Shown here in pieces: positions 53,693 to 63,217 of a stretch of 64,000 nt of DNA. The stretch covers positions 1 to 64,000 of the forward strand of contig JAFGOZ010000028.1 of NCBI GenBank assembly GCA_016926235.1, in the 5' to 3' direction. The first letter of the stretch is position 1. Every line of letters starts with the position of its first letter. Below the pieces are notes generated by a model. That model searched no databases and had not been told where the DNA came from. It saw only the letters and a list, made by a program, of their open reading frames with translations. Source of the stretch: Bacteroidales bacterium (lineage in GTDB: Bacteria > Bacteroidota > Bacteroidia > Bacteroidales > UBA10428). The position numbers and the translations under genes were made by a program.

Positions 53693-55066
53693 TTATCTAA
53701 TTATCATCTTTTTGGTATATATAACACCATCCATTTTCATGTGCACCAGGTATATTCCCGAATGAAGTTCATTTTTGCTAAATCCGATCGAGTGGTTTCC
53801 CTGAGAATAGTATGAATCAATGATGTGTATGGCCATACGACCTGTATAATCAGTAACCCAAATTTTTATTTTACCAGGCTTGTTGACTGTAAATTGTATT
53901 GTTGCATAATCCATAACAGGAATAGGGAATATGCGAACAATGTCATCTGACATCTTGGCAAAGTTACTTGGAACTAAAGTTGTGGTATCGTGTATTAGAA
54001 TTGATGGATCTAAATGTAACTTACCTATTCCTGCATATTTTTTTACTGTTTCTGCTACCAGCTCAGCATCCTGCATAGCATAGCTGTATGGCAGACTGTC
54101 CCAAAAGGCACAATCTGTTTTGGTTATGGAATTATCGGATTCAGAGCAGGAGCCGGAATAGATATTACCATGTAAACAAACAAATCCCTGATCCATCAAT
54201 TCATCGTCAAATTTATCTGTTGCTATGGGCTTTTTCACGCTATGGAAATGGTTGTTTTCGATAAGTGCATGTGACCTTTTGCGTGCAGCAAATCCATAAT
54301 CAGTAATATTCTCGAGGTAATTATTATAATAATGTACAGCACCAAACCGCAGGCTGGGATTTCTTCCATCGGTATTGGCAAAATAATTATGATGCATGGT
54401 AATGCGCATAAGGCTGTCCTCAGCAGCTTGTCCCTCGTTATCTGTATGCCCTATAAGGCAGGTTTTCATATGATCGTGCAAATAGCACCATGAAACGGTT
54501 ACATTTTTTGAGCCTTTTTTAATATCCAATAAACCGTCATATGTATCTACACCTATTCCCTCACCAATTTTACTATGTAATTCACAGTGGTCGATCCAGA
54601 CATACTGACATTCGTCAATAGAAAGTGCATCCCCCGGGTAAAAAACCTCATGAATCTTGATGTTACGGACAATTACATTTTTGTAATCCCATATTACCAG
54701 TCCAATACTATCTAACACAGAAGTGCTGTCAATACCAATAATAGAGATGTTCTCCCCATGTTTTATAGTCAAAACCGTACTTATCGAAGTATTAATACTT
54801 CCTTTAATATAAATAATTTCAAGATCCGTATTGCCTTCTCTTGATGCGACCCATGTTTGAAAGTCTGCAAAATTATCAATGGTATCTATTGTTCCTCCCA
54901 CGCCACCTGTAGTGCTATCTCCCAGGGTTGCATAACCAACCATATCAAAATTAATGGTAGTATCTGCCAGGATTTTTGTGAATTTATCATTGCTATTCTG
55001 AGCAAAATTCATATTTACATGAGTTACTAAAAGGAGGTATACCAGCATACAATGTAATCTTCTCAT
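53693..55066 (-). CDS. Pectate lyase family 1 protein with T9SS sorting domain
   Basis: A 457-residue exported protein (signal ending NFAQ). The parallel beta-helix of polysaccharide lyase family 1 is evident: GGVGGTIDTIDNFADFQTWV, VIWDYKNVIVRNIKIHEV, DALSIDECQYVWIDHCELHS (calcium-binding acids), LLDIKKGSKNVTVSWCYLHDHMKTCLIGH and ITMHHNYFANTDGRNPSLRFG with the catalytic Arg region. The last 75 residues form a T9SS sorting domain (RIFPIPVMDYATIQFTV to YTKKMIIR). It likely cleaves polygalacturonate-type glycans outside the cell. No other pectin genes lie nearby, so it is not in a PUL. Confidence 0.88.
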   Translation of the reverse strand: MRRLHCMLVYLLLVTHVNMNFAQNSNDKFTKILADTTINFDMVGYATLGDSTTGGVGGTIDTIDNFADFQTWVASREGNTDLEIIYIKGSINTSISTVLTIKHGENISIIGIDSTSVLDSIGLVIWDYKNVIVRNIKIHEVFYPGDALSIDECQYVWIDHCELHSKIGEGIGVDTYDGLLDIKKGSKNVTVSWCYLHDHMKTCLIGHTDNEGQAAEDSLMRITMHHNYFANTDGRNPSLRFGAVHYYNNYLENITDYGFAARKRSHALIENNHFHSVKKPIATDKFDDELMDQGFVCLHGNIYSGSCSESDNSITKTDCAFWDSLPYSYAMQDAELVAETVKKYAGIGKLHLDPSILIHDTTTLVPSNFAKMSDDIVRIFPIPVMDYATIQFTVNKPGKIKIWVTDYTGRMAIHIIDSYYSQGNHSIGFSKNELHSGIYLVHMKMDGVIYTKKMIIR

Positions 55067-55202
55067 TTACTTTCTTTTTGTATTTATAATGGCTGCAAAG
55101 ATAAAAATTATTTCAAGGTAAGAACCATATTGTATATGTTTCCCGGCAGGATCAACAGCTATTTTTTTCCGGTTTGGAGGATGTCTCATAGATCATTTAA
55201 CG

Positions 55203-55295
55203 GCTACGAAGGCACAAAAGCATAAAGGTATCACGAAAACTAATATTCTGAGAATAATTTCTTTGTGAAAATCAGAGCCTTCATGCCTTTATAGC
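55203..55295. repeat. Degenerate inverted intergenic repeat (GAAGGCAC family)
   Basis: Bases 55203-55221 and 55277-55295 match as reverse complements at 14 of 19 positions, around a core GAAGGCAC/GCCTTC. The same core occurs in the stronger hairpin at 57195-57262 and in the TonB-receptor N-terminus near 60121. The region 55067-55338 holds no gene. Confidence 0.55.
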
Positions 55296-55338
55296 AAATT
55301 CTTCTATTTATGATTTTTTAGAAAGGTACTTAATTATT

Positions 55339-56097
55339 TTACCCTTCAATCCATTCACGAAATTGCTGCACCCTTTCCCGGCTAACAATAATTTCATGGT
55401 TTTCGAGGTTTTTAAGTTTTAATTTAAGCCTGCTGTTGGTATAGGCAATAATGTCATGTATTGAAGACAATGCAATAATATACTGCCGGTTTATGCGAAA
55501 AAACACTTTGGGATCAAGTATCTCTTCTAATTGTTCGAGGGAATAGTTGATGGCATAATCGCGCTTGCCAGCGGTTTGTAAAAAAGTAGCTCTTTCAAGA
55601 GAAAAAAAACAGGTTACTTCTTCAATAGGTATAATCTTTAAATGCTCTCCTACTTTTATTACAAACTTTGTTTTATAATTACCCTGTAACGATAGAACAA
55701 CTTTATCAATTATTTCTTTCGAGTATGAATATTTTTGATGATAAATACTGGATCTGAACTTCTCAATGGCCTTATGTAGCTCCTCATCATCAATGGGTTT
55801 TAATAAATAATCGATGCTGTTGAGTTTAAACGCTTTCAATGCGTACTCGTCATAAGCTGTGGTAAAGATGATGGGTGTTTTCACTTCGACCTGCTCGAAT
55901 ATTTCAAAACACAAGCCATCTGCCAGGAGGATATCCATGAATAATAGGTCAGCAGGATCAGGATTTTTAAGAACTTCAATGGCTTGTTTAGTGGATTGAA
56001 TTATTTTCAATACCTGAATAGAAGGATCGTATGCATTTAGCATATCCTTCAGCCGCTCGGCAGCTATCTTTTCATCTTCAATAATTATACAAGTCAT
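55339..56097 (-). CDS. LytTR-type response regulator
   Basis: A 252-residue LytR/AlgR family regulator. The receiver domain (1-120) has IIIEDE acids, phospho-acceptor D55 in LLFMDILLADG, and K101 in DYLLKPID. The LytTR DNA-binding domain (about 145-250) shows HLKIIPIEEVTCFFSLERATFL and FFRINRQYIIALSSIHDI. It overlaps the LytS-type kinase gene by four bases and is its cognate regulator. Targets are unknown, but the upstream TPR and TonB-receptor genes are candidates. Confidence 0.92.
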   Translation of the reverse strand: MTCIIIEDEKIAAERLKDMLNAYDPSIQVLKIIQSTKQAIEVLKNPDPADLLFMDILLADGLCFEIFEQVEVKTPIIFTTAYDEYALKAFKLNSIDYLLKPIDDEELHKAIEKFRSSIYHQKYSYSKEIIDKVVLSLQGNYKTKFVIKVGEHLKIIPIEEVTCFFSLERATFLQTAGKRDYAINYSLEQLEEILDPKVFFRINRQYIIALSSIHDIIAYTNSRLKLKLKNLENHEIIVSRERVQQFREWIEG

Positions 56098-57137
56098 CCT
56101 TCAAGGCTATTCATAAGAGGTAAATTAACTACAAATTCAGTATCCGTTTCCCGAATTTCTACTTCATTATCAGAAATATATTTATACCTGGCAATAAGGT
56201 TTTCAAGTCCTACTGCATTTCCGGCTTCAATTACCTTTTTCTTTTGCAGGTTGTTTTTTATAACCAGGTAGTTCCCTTTCTGCATTATCTCTATTTTTAA
56301 CGGCTGATCATAGGCAACTATATTGTGTTTTATGGCATTTTCAACCAGCATTTGAATGGCAAGCGGGGCAACATACCCATTTAACCCGGATGAAACATTG
56401 TATTGCAGTCCCTCACCATGCCTGAGTTTCTGCAGGAAAATATAATCTGCAACACAATCCAGTTCTTCTTTAATAGGGATTAATTCTTGATCCTTTGTTT
56501 CCATAACCCTCCTGAAAATATCAGATAGTTTTTTAATGTATTGTACAGCCAGCTTTTGATCTTTTTCAACGAGACCTGTTAAGGTATTCAAACTGTTAAA
56601 TAAAAAATGCGGGTTTACCTGGTTTTTCAGGGCTTCGTATTTCGCCTTCAGGTTCTCCTTTTCAAGTTGTTCTTCCTGCTTAATGGATTTTCCCCAGTAA
56701 ATAGCCAGATACTTTGAATAGTATATAGCTGTGAAGAAAAAATCAAGCATTAGTGTAAAAAATGCAGAAGGGATAATATGTTGCATCAATCTGTTATCCG
56801 GAACTTTCCATATATATTTATTATAAATAAACGGGATTAAAATGCTTACAATGATACCGTATACAACCATAACTGTTAATGTAATGCTGTTGGCTCTTTG
56901 TGGATTTTTTCTCCAGTTAAGACTTCGACCAAAACCACGTCCGATCAATGCATTGCCACCACCCAAAAATAATCCAAGGGAAAACCCTAAAGACACAACG
57001 GAAATATAATGATAGAAGCTTGAAAATAATCCTTTCCCATTGAACATAAAACCAATTAAATTGGCAGATACTATCAATGCTCCAAAAAACACTATAATTG
57101 CCCGTACATTTTTCTGTGATTTTTTTTGCTTCTTCAT
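56094..57137 (-). CDS. LytS-type sensor histidine kinase (His_kinase family)
   Basis: A 347-residue membrane kinase with four hydrophobic helices in the first 140 residues, a short coiled coil, and the His_kinase domain with H177 in QVNPHFLFNSLNTL, followed by a HATPase-like C-terminus (QMLVENAIKHN, AVGLENLIARYKY). The domain set is typical of Bacteroidota LytS-like kinases paired with LytTR regulators. It overlaps the regulator gene (ATGA) and is preceded by a long hairpin separating it from the TPR gene. Confidence 0.9.
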   Translation of the reverse strand: MKKQKKSQKNVRAIIVFFGALIVSANLIGFMFNGKGLFSSFYHYISVVSLGFSLGLFLGGGNALIGRGFGRSLNWRKNPQRANSITLTVMVVYGIIVSILIPFIYNKYIWKVPDNRLMQHIIPSAFFTLMLDFFFTAIYYSKYLAIYWGKSIKQEEQLEKENLKAKYEALKNQVNPHFLFNSLNTLTGLVEKDQKLAVQYIKKLSDIFRRVMETKDQELIPIKEELDCVADYIFLQKLRHGEGLQYNVSSGLNGYVAPLAIQMLVENAIKHNIVAYDQPLKIEIMQKGNYLVIKNNLQKKKVIEAGNAVGLENLIARYKYISDNEVEIRETDTEFVVNLPLMNSLEG

Positions 57138-57194
57138 AGCGTCAATTTAGTAATTATTTTAAATCATCTGTATGATTTTTTGTTTTTTGTGGAT

Positions 57195-57262
57195 TTTAGT
57201 GCCTTCGTGTTTTAGTGGCTAATATCTCACACGAAATGCCACTAAAACACGAATTCACTAAA
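57195..57262. repeat. Long inverted repeat between the TPR and LytS genes
   Basis: Arms 57195-57219 and 57238-57262 are complementary at 23 of 25 positions, with an 18-base loop; the inner 14 bases (CGTGTTTTAGTGGC) are perfect. It lies just after the TPR stop and 58 bases before the LytS ATG, so it can strongly reduce read-through. It belongs to the GTGCCTTCGTG-type family of dispersed palindromic repeats seen elsewhere in the window. Confidence 0.8.
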
Positions 57263-57269
57263 GTGTCAG

Positions 57270-57911
57270 TTAATTGTCAGAACATTTGTCGGCCATACTT
57301 GTCACTTCATCTTTTCCCCATGTGGGCATGAAATCATCGTTTTCGGTTTCTTTAGTATACAATTCCTTTGCCTTCTGAAAAGAGGGACAGGCAGCTTTCA
57401 TGCCTCCGCCATACTGTTCAGGCGTATACATGGTATTATAGGCCATCAGGTAATATGCACGGGGATTATCGGGGTTGTATTGCAGGGCAGTTTGCAATGT
57501 TTCGCTGGCAAGTTGTGAATAGGATTGCCCGTTTGTAGCCGGATCCAATGCAATTATGGCCTGATAGTACATGCCTTTCAGAACGAACAATTCTGATTCG
57601 TTCGGTGCAAGTTTCAGGGATATCTCGATAAGTTCACCAGCTACATCGATAAAGGATTGTTTTTTCGTCATATCTTTTTGCTTGAATGACAAAATAATGT
57701 AACAATACGCAGCATAATATGAGGGTAACCACTGTTTGGGCTCCTGCTTTGCAATACGCTCAAAGTGATTAGCTACTGACTGAAAATCGTCCAGTGACTT
57801 AATATTGTGCAAACTATCCAAACCAGCCTGCATGGCATTTTCATAAGCGCTTTGAGACCAGGTTGGAACAGAAATTGCAAAACTGATAATAAATAATCCA
57901 ATTGTTTTCAT
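57270..57911 (-). CDS. TPR-like periplasmic protein beside the TonB receptor
   Basis: A 213-residue exported protein (signal MKTIGLFIISFAISVPTWSQ) with helical repeats (FERIAKQEPKQWLPSYYAAYCYIILSF, LISLKLAPNE-like segment, ALQYNPDNPRAYYLMAYNTMYTPEQYGGGMKAACPSFQKAKELY). It sits 21 bases after the TonB receptor and is presumably co-transcribed, perhaps a periplasmic accessory. The NP.AY....N..Y....GGG.KA signature is shared with the TPR protein of the carotenoid operon (15550). Confidence 0.75.
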   Translation of the reverse strand: MKTIGLFIISFAISVPTWSQSAYENAMQAGLDSLHNIKSLDDFQSVANHFERIAKQEPKQWLPSYYAAYCYIILSFKQKDMTKKQSFIDVAGELIEISLKLAPNESELFVLKGMYYQAIIALDPATNGQSYSQLASETLQTALQYNPDNPRAYYLMAYNTMYTPEQYGGGMKAACPSFQKAKELYTKETENDDFMPTWGKDEVTSMADKCSDN

Positions 57912-57932
57912 AATTTTTTGATTTTAAGGTTA

Positions 57933-60191
57933 TTACTCAATTGATATAAAAATGGCTAGTATATAAGACCTTACCATATAGGGCACAACCGGATGTGATT
58001 GGTATACACCGTCTTCGCCGGGTTGCGGGTTGTACTCGTAACCATAAATATTTTTTGATCCTAAAATATTATTTACCGAAAAGTGAACAATAGTAAACTG
58101 CTTAAAGAGGGTAGTCAGGTAACTGATGCTTCCGTTCATGGAATGAAAATCTTTTGTATGCTCAGACATAAAGGCAGTTATGTTCGGGTCATCATAGGGC
58201 CGGCCACTGGTCCAGGTGTAGGTAAGGCTTGCCTGGGTACTTATGGGATTTATCCATGTTTTGCAAACGGTAGAAACCGTATGTGCCGATACAAAACTGA
58301 GTGGTGCAAGGTCAGGATAAGCTTTATATTCTCTCTTTGCATCGACAAAGGAATATGAGATCCAATAATCAACATATTTCAAAGTCTTTTTATCACGCCA
58401 CAAAAAATCGATACCTCGGGCATAGCCATGACCTTTATTGCCAAAATTTGTTAATGAATAGGGATAGGGCTCATCATAGGTAATAAGGTTATGGTAGTCC
58501 TTATAGAAAAGTTCGATACGTGCAAGCCGGTTGTTTTTACTATACTGATAGTTAAGAATATAGTGCGATGCATTTTCAAAATTCAATTTTGAAGAATAAA
58601 GAAGGTAATCATCCTTAACCTGCTGGAAGAATAAACCATAAGCCAAAGAAAACTGGCTTGTATTATCCGGTTTGTATGCAAAAGCAACACGTGGGGCAGC
58701 ATTCATTTTTTTTATACGGTTAGAATACTCCACTCTGCTCCCCAATCGCAATGCAAAATGATTGGAAAGTTTGATATCTCCTTCAAAATATGCAGCTATC
58801 AGTTCATCCTTAAAATTATATTTTATATCTGCAGTACTGTCTTGTGAAATAGTATACCCCAATTGGTGTATAAAAATCTCCGATCCCATTTTCAGGGTTA
58901 GTATATCATTCACATAATTTACCAATCCAAAGCGGCTATGCATGCCCGTTTTCCTGGTATTGAGGATCGTGGAATTCAATGTTCGTTGTTCATTGTCATA
59001 ATAAAATGTACATCCGGTACGTACGTACCATTTATCATTAATGGATTGCTCAAAGGAGGTTTTTATAAATAAAACATCATCGTTCAGGCTTATCCTGTCT
59101 TTTATTGATGATTCATAATTAGGAACATTGAGTGCGCTTTTAGAACTGTTGTAACTTACATAGGTTTTACTTAAGCCTCCTTTGGGAGTTTCGTGGTTAA
59201 GCCGCACAGCCGTTTCCCATGCTTCGGGCTCTTTTTCCCAGTCGAGGGTGTGTTTGTGCATCATGAAATAAGGGACAAGATTTACATAGTTGGCATCCAG
59301 TGTAATGGAAGTATTATCCCATCTTTGAGTTCTTGACAGGCCGCCGCCAACATTCATAAGAGAAACGCTTGTGAGGTTTTCATCAGCTAGTCCATTTGTA
59401 TTTAATGCAATAACCGATGAAAGTGCCTGGCCATACTCAGCTGAATACCCTCCTGTACTGAACAAAATACCATCAAACAAAAAAGGAGAAAAACGGCCCC
59501 TGGCCGGTATATCGTCATAAGATGAGGTGTATGGAGAAGCGACCCACAAACCATCCATATAGGTTTTTGTTTCGTGAGGCTCACCTCCTCTTACAATGAG
59601 CTTGCCCGACTCCTGTTGTTTTTGCGCCCCGGGCAAGGTATTTAAAGCAGAGTAGATGTCTCCTTCAGAACCAGCGGTAGTTACAACATCCAGTGAACTT
59701 AAAACTGCTGCTCTTTTTCTGTCGCTGGCTTCAAAAGCTCCGGCCGTAATTACTGCTGCATTCAGTTCATTTACTTTCTCCTTTAATATAAAATTGCATT
59801 GCTCTGTTTTTTCATTAAGGGTGATGGTTTGCTTTTTTTCTTCGTAACCGATGTAACTAACTGCGATTACTTTTTCTCCGAAGAGGCTTGTTTTTAATGT
59901 AAATTGTCCATCTTCGTTTGTTGTTGTTCCCTCATAGGTTCCTTCGATATAGACATTTGCCCCGACAAGGGGATTATTCTTTGTGTCGGAAACTATACCT
60001 TTAATAAGGGTTTGGGGGTAAGATTGAGTGCTTAACATAATGAAAATTGCGATTAGAAAGGATGGATGAAACTTTCTGTTCTTTGGCGTTTTTGAGCCTT
60101 CTTGACTATAGTGGTTATTGCCACAAAGGCACCAAGTCGCAAAGAATTCAAAAAGGTATTTAAGTGTTGGTTGAATATTTCTCGTTTTCAT
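57933..60191 (-). CDS. TonB-dependent receptor with CarboxypepD_reg domain
   Basis: An outer-membrane receptor of about 752 residues. A carboxypeptidase-regulatory-like domain (IKGIVSDTKNNPLVGANVYIEGTYEGTTTNEDGQF) precedes a plug with SALNTLPGAQKQQESGKLIVRGGEPHETKTYMDG and a barrel ending AIFISIE. It imports an unknown ligand with TonB energy. The N-terminus is odd: the natural-looking signal peptide (KNRKFHPSFLIAIFIMLSTQSYPQ) is preceded by about 40 residues encoded by a dispersed repeat (60121-60145). Starts are possible at 60212, 60197 and 60191; no ATG gives the short signal directly. It heads the TPR-LytS-LytTR set. Confidence 0.88.
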   Translation of the reverse strand: MKTRNIQPTLKYLFEFFATWCLCGNNHYSQEGSKTPKNRKFHPSFLIAIFIMLSTQSYPQTLIKGIVSDTKNNPLVGANVYIEGTYEGTTTNEDGQFTLKTSLFGEKVIAVSYIGYEEKKQTITLNEKTEQCNFILKEKVNELNAAVITAGAFEASDRKRAAVLSSLDVVTTAGSEGDIYSALNTLPGAQKQQESGKLIVRGGEPHETKTYMDGLWVASPYTSSYDDIPARGRFSPFLFDGILFSTGGYSAEYGQALSSVIALNTNGLADENLTSVSLMNVGGGLSRTQRWDNTSITLDANYVNLVPYFMMHKHTLDWEKEPEAWETAVRLNHETPKGGLSKTYVSYNSSKSALNVPNYESSIKDRISLNDDVLFIKTSFEQSINDKWYVRTGCTFYYDNEQRTLNSTILNTRKTGMHSRFGLVNYVNDILTLKMGSEIFIHQLGYTISQDSTADIKYNFKDELIAAYFEGDIKLSNHFALRLGSRVEYSNRIKKMNAAPRVAFAYKPDNTSQFSLAYGLFFQQVKDDYLLYSSKLNFENASHYILNYQYSKNNRLARIELFYKDYHNLITYDEPYPYSLTNFGNKGHGYARGIDFLWRDKKTLKYVDYWISYSFVDAKREYKAYPDLAPLSFVSAHTVSTVCKTWINPISTQASLTYTWTSGRPYDDPNITAFMSEHTKDFHSMNGSISYLTTLFKQFTIVHFSVNNILGSKNIYGYEYNPQPGEDGVYQSHPVVPYMVRSYILAIFISIE
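60121..60145 (-). repeat. Dispersed repeat copy inside the TonB-receptor N-terminal coding region
   Basis: The minus strand reads CTTTGCGACTTGGTGCC followed by TTTGTGGC, the type of phrase found in palindromic intergenic repeats of Bacteroidota and related to the copies at 55203 and 57195. Here it lies in frame within the predicted leader of the TonB receptor and encodes FATWCLCG-like residues not expected in a signal peptide. Confidence 0.5.
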
Positions 60192-60535
60192 TTCCATTGG
60201 ATTTTTCAACAAATATCCGATGGGCAGAACAGAAATGAAATTATTTGTTACTGGGTTGTAGGATCAATAGGATGAGTTGTAAATATTTTGCTACTAATGG
60301 GATTTGCAATAATTGGAAATTTTCCACATTTGGTCGTAATGCAACAAAATCCTGCAAGCAGACTAAATTCCCAATCCTATTAAACCTTACTATCATACAA
60401 ATATCATTTTTACATGCCAATATAATAGAAGATAAGATAGTAAACATAGTTCTATTAAAATGTACAATACCTTGATAAGTAATATTCAAAGCGAAGAATT
60501 ATATTAAACAATAATATAATGAATATTATGAGTGA

Positions 60536-60682
60536 TTTAACCAAACTGATAGTAGTATTGTGTTAAAACCTGTATTTCTGGAAAGAGACACATCTGAATA
60601 TTTGATTATTGAACGATTTTATATCCGACCATCAATGATAGATGAATTCAGAAAAGCCATCTGGGAAAAATTGATTGAATGA
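60536..60682 (+). pseudogene. Possible gene remnant
   Basis: An open stretch without an ATG start reads as protein-like sequence (VLKPVFLERDTSEYLIIERF, then YIRPSMIDEFRKAIWEKLIE) and ends at TGA 60680-60682. A GTG at 60560 could start 40 codons. Composition looks coding, but no upstream portion or known family is seen, so it may be a decayed 3' end. The rest of 60213-60766 holds nothing else recognised. Confidence 0.3.
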
Positions 60683-60766
60683 TATTGTTGAATAAGCCAT
60701 CAAAAAATCACATATTTATATGATTTTTACTTTTTACTTTAGCACTTCATTTACCAATTATTTTTT

Positions 60767-61546
60767 ATGCGTAAAAAAGCACAATTCATTTTAATAATAC
60801 CAATACTCTTTGGCTGCACGAGTAGGGTTGATTCTTTAAGAATAAAGATAGATAACCAAACCCCGATACCTGACAATGAGATACAGATAGTTGAATACCT
60901 TAGTTTGAAAAGCAGTCATTTAAGTTTAGGTAGCGGGGGGAGCGGCAATCCCTGGCCTACTGTTTATTCCGGTGCCAATACGCATTGGTTAAAACGCAGG
61001 ACCTACAAGCCTGGTAATGATAATACCTGGGATCTTAGAAAACGTACAAAATTTCATTTAAAAGTCAACCGTTTTCTCGACCGCAGCATTGCATTCGATT
61101 TAGGGCAAAATTATACATGTAAAGGGAACATAGAGATACTGGACAATGATATTTCAAACATGGAATTGGTTTTGGTTACCAAACGCATACTATTTGATGT
61201 TGCAGCTGATTCATCAGAAACAACTTATTTTGAGTATATAAAAAACAGATGTGATGGTTTTTTTTATAAGCTGGAAAGCCCTATGTATACTGATGAATTT
61301 AAAACCATTTACAGGTTGGATTTTACGGTAGATTCCCTGGGTAATATATTTGTTGCTGATGATAGCACCAAAACCCCATTGCTGTATTACGACCTGTATG
61401 TATTTTTACCGGCCAATAAAGATAAATACAGTGAAACCGTATGGTCTATGCACGGCAAAGATGACTGGGATATGTTAACATATAATGAAACCAGAGGTGT
61501 TGAACAAGTATGCAAGCCAATATACATAAAGGTTACAGGGTTTTAA
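60767..61546 (+). CDS. Predicted lipoprotein of unknown function
   Basis: A 259-residue protein with a lipoprotein signal MRKKAQFILIIPILFGC (Cys17 acylated) and no recognised domain. The mature part is beta-rich with polar loops (a Gly/Ser-rich SHLSLGSGGSGNPWPTVYSG segment and a late YYDLYVFLPANKDKY strand). TACTTTAG at 60735-60742, 24 bases before the ATG, is a possible -7 box. It is a lone gene between the TonB receptor cluster and the AraC regulator. Confidence 0.65.
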   Translation: MRKKAQFILIIPILFGCTSRVDSLRIKIDNQTPIPDNEIQIVEYLSLKSSHLSLGSGGSGNPWPTVYSGANTHWLKRRTYKPGNDNTWDLRKRTKFHLKVNRFLDRSIAFDLGQNYTCKGNIEILDNDISNMELVLVTKRILFDVAADSSETTYFEYIKNRCDGFFYKLESPMYTDEFKTIYRLDFTVDSLGNIFVADDSTKTPLLYYDLYVFLPANKDKYSETVWSMHGKDDWDMLTYNETRGVEQVCKPIYIKVTGF

Positions 61547-61831
61547 CAGAGCTGATGAAAATGTAATACTTTGCAGTTCGACCAGTTTACACCAAAGGTT
61601 GTTGTTAGATCTTGCTAAGTTGGATTGGCTTTATTGGGCTACTTCCGGTCTGGTAAATTGATTGAGCTTCCCGATACATCAGGATCGGTTTGCAATCCAG
61701 TCCTAATAAGTCCCTTATAAAAGAAATAATGTGTATATTTATAAATCGGTGCAATACAATTGCCCCATAGCAAAGATAATTTGTGTGTTAAACCTTTAAT
61801 GATCAGGCAAAAACCCTTATTAATGATTCGT

Positions 61832-62662
61832 ATGCTCACTCAATACACTATATACGATATTATTAATTCTCAGGTCAATAAAAGACCCTATTTTTACGGC
61901 ATCTTTGAAGATACTGAAGATCCTGATATTGAATGGCCTCACAGACACGATTATTATTCTTTAATTCACTTTACCCAGGGGAATGGTCTTAATGTCATTG
62001 ACTTTAAAGAATATGAAATAATACCCAACCGGATGTTCTTAATGAATCCCGGGCAAATACATAATTGGTCATATTCAAGTAACACTAAGGGTTATATACT
62101 TTTGGTGGACAAATTTTTTTTTCAATTTGAGAATTATAATATGCCGTTTGTGGATGTTTCTGATGAGTTCCGGTCGATGATTCATTCCTTCTGGAATTTT
62201 CAGATACAACAATGCCAAAAAAAAGATGAGATAACTGAAAAGTCTGCCCAAAATGGGATGGCCTTTTTTAATGATGTAATAACCCGGATTATTGCAGAAA
62301 ATAATTATAAGCCACCGCAAATACCCAGTGAAATTGAAAACTTAATGGTTCTCATTTCGGAAAATCTTTCCGGGAATTTACTTGTTAATGATTATGCTGA
62401 TTTGTTACATATTCCCGTTGACAAACTCAATGATATGTGTAAATCAAGTATGGGATTAACAACTAAACAATTAATTATTGAGCAGCAAATTACCGAAGCC
62501 AAACGTCTTTTATTTTTTACTACCCTTTCGGTTAAAGAAATAGCTTATAAATTAGGATTTGAAGACAGCTCATATTTTTCTCGCTTGTTTAAAAACAAAA
62601 CAAACAATACGCCAAATGCTTTTAGAGAAAAAGTACCGGAAAAACAGAAAAAAGTCCTGTGA
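61832..62662 (+). CDS. AraC-family transcriptional regulator
   Basis: A 276-residue regulator from the ATG at 61832 (MLTQYTIYDIINSQ); in-frame starts also exist at 61760, 61799 and 61823. The N-terminal cupin-like ligand domain has WPHRHDYYSLIHFTQGNG and NRMFLMNPGQIHNWSY. The C-terminal double helix-turn-helix spans the last 100 residues (LLVNDYADLLHIPVDKLNDMCKSSMG; LSVKEIAYKLGFEDSSYFSRLFKNKTNNTPNAFR). It lies 40 bases before the carboxymuconolactone-decarboxylase-like and esterase genes, which it may control. Confidence 0.9.
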   Translation: MLTQYTIYDIINSQVNKRPYFYGIFEDTEDPDIEWPHRHDYYSLIHFTQGNGLNVIDFKEYEIIPNRMFLMNPGQIHNWSYSSNTKGYILLVDKFFFQFENYNMPFVDVSDEFRSMIHSFWNFQIQQCQKKDEITEKSAQNGMAFFNDVITRIIAENNYKPPQIPSEIENLMVLISENLSGNLLVNDYADLLHIPVDKLNDMCKSSMGLTTKQLIIEQQITEAKRLLFFTTLSVKEIAYKLGFEDSSYFSRLFKNKTNNTPNAFREKVPEKQKKVL

Positions 62663-62702
62663 TGATTTAAAGCCTCCATCCTATTTTTGAGGCAAAAAAA
62701 TC

Positions 62703-63170
62703 ATGAAAAATTTATTTTTATTAACTTTAGTTATTATGCTTTCTTTTAATGTGAAAGGTCAAAGTCAACCTGAAAATAGTATAGATACAATTAAATCTCA
62801 AAGGTATATGCAAGGTTGGGAAAAACTAAGTGCGATTGACGGGAAAGCCGGTCAACAGGTAATTCAAAGCCTGGAGGGGATATCACCCGATTTAGGCAGA
62901 TATGTAATAGAATATCCTTTTGGTGATGTATACAATCGAGATATATTAAATGACAGGGAACGGGAAATTGCTGTAGTAGCGGCACTTACTGCCCTTGGTA
63001 ATGCAAAACCCCAACTTAAAGTACATATAAATGCTGCATTGAACGTAGGTGTTAACCCTGAAGAATTGAAAGAGATTATGATCTTGATGAGCGTTTACTC
63101 CGGATTTCCAACCGCCCTTAATGGAACATTTGCTTTAGATGAAGTACTAAAGGAAAGATCAGCGGAGTAA
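62703..63170 (+). CDS. Exported carboxymuconolactone-decarboxylase-like protein
   Basis: A 155-residue protein with signal peptide MKNLFLLTLVIMLSFNVKGQ and one CMD/AhpD-like domain (YVIEYPFGDVYNRDILNDREREIAVVAALTALGNAKPQLKVHINAALNVGVNPEELKEIMILMSVYSGFPTALN). The paired CxxC of AhpD-type peroxidase partners is absent, so a redox role is unlikely; the fold otherwise matches the small decarboxylase-like family. A periplasmic location is unusual for it. It is followed by an esterase gene and preceded by an AraC regulator. Confidence 0.85.
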   Translation: MKNLFLLTLVIMLSFNVKGQSQPENSIDTIKSQRYMQGWEKLSAIDGKAGQQVIQSLEGISPDLGRYVIEYPFGDVYNRDILNDREREIAVVAALTALGNAKPQLKVHINAALNVGVNPEELKEIMILMSVYSGFPTALNGTFALDEVLKERSAE

Positions 63171-63217
63171 ATAGCAATTGAAAAATATAGTAAGAAATGA
63201 ATTATTATAGCAGAAAA

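Noticed and set aside
53693..55066. Polysaccharide utilisation locus around the pectate lyase
   Set aside because: No SusC/SusD pair or other glycan enzymes lie next to it; the TonB receptor at 57933 belongs to a separate LytS/LytTR cluster.
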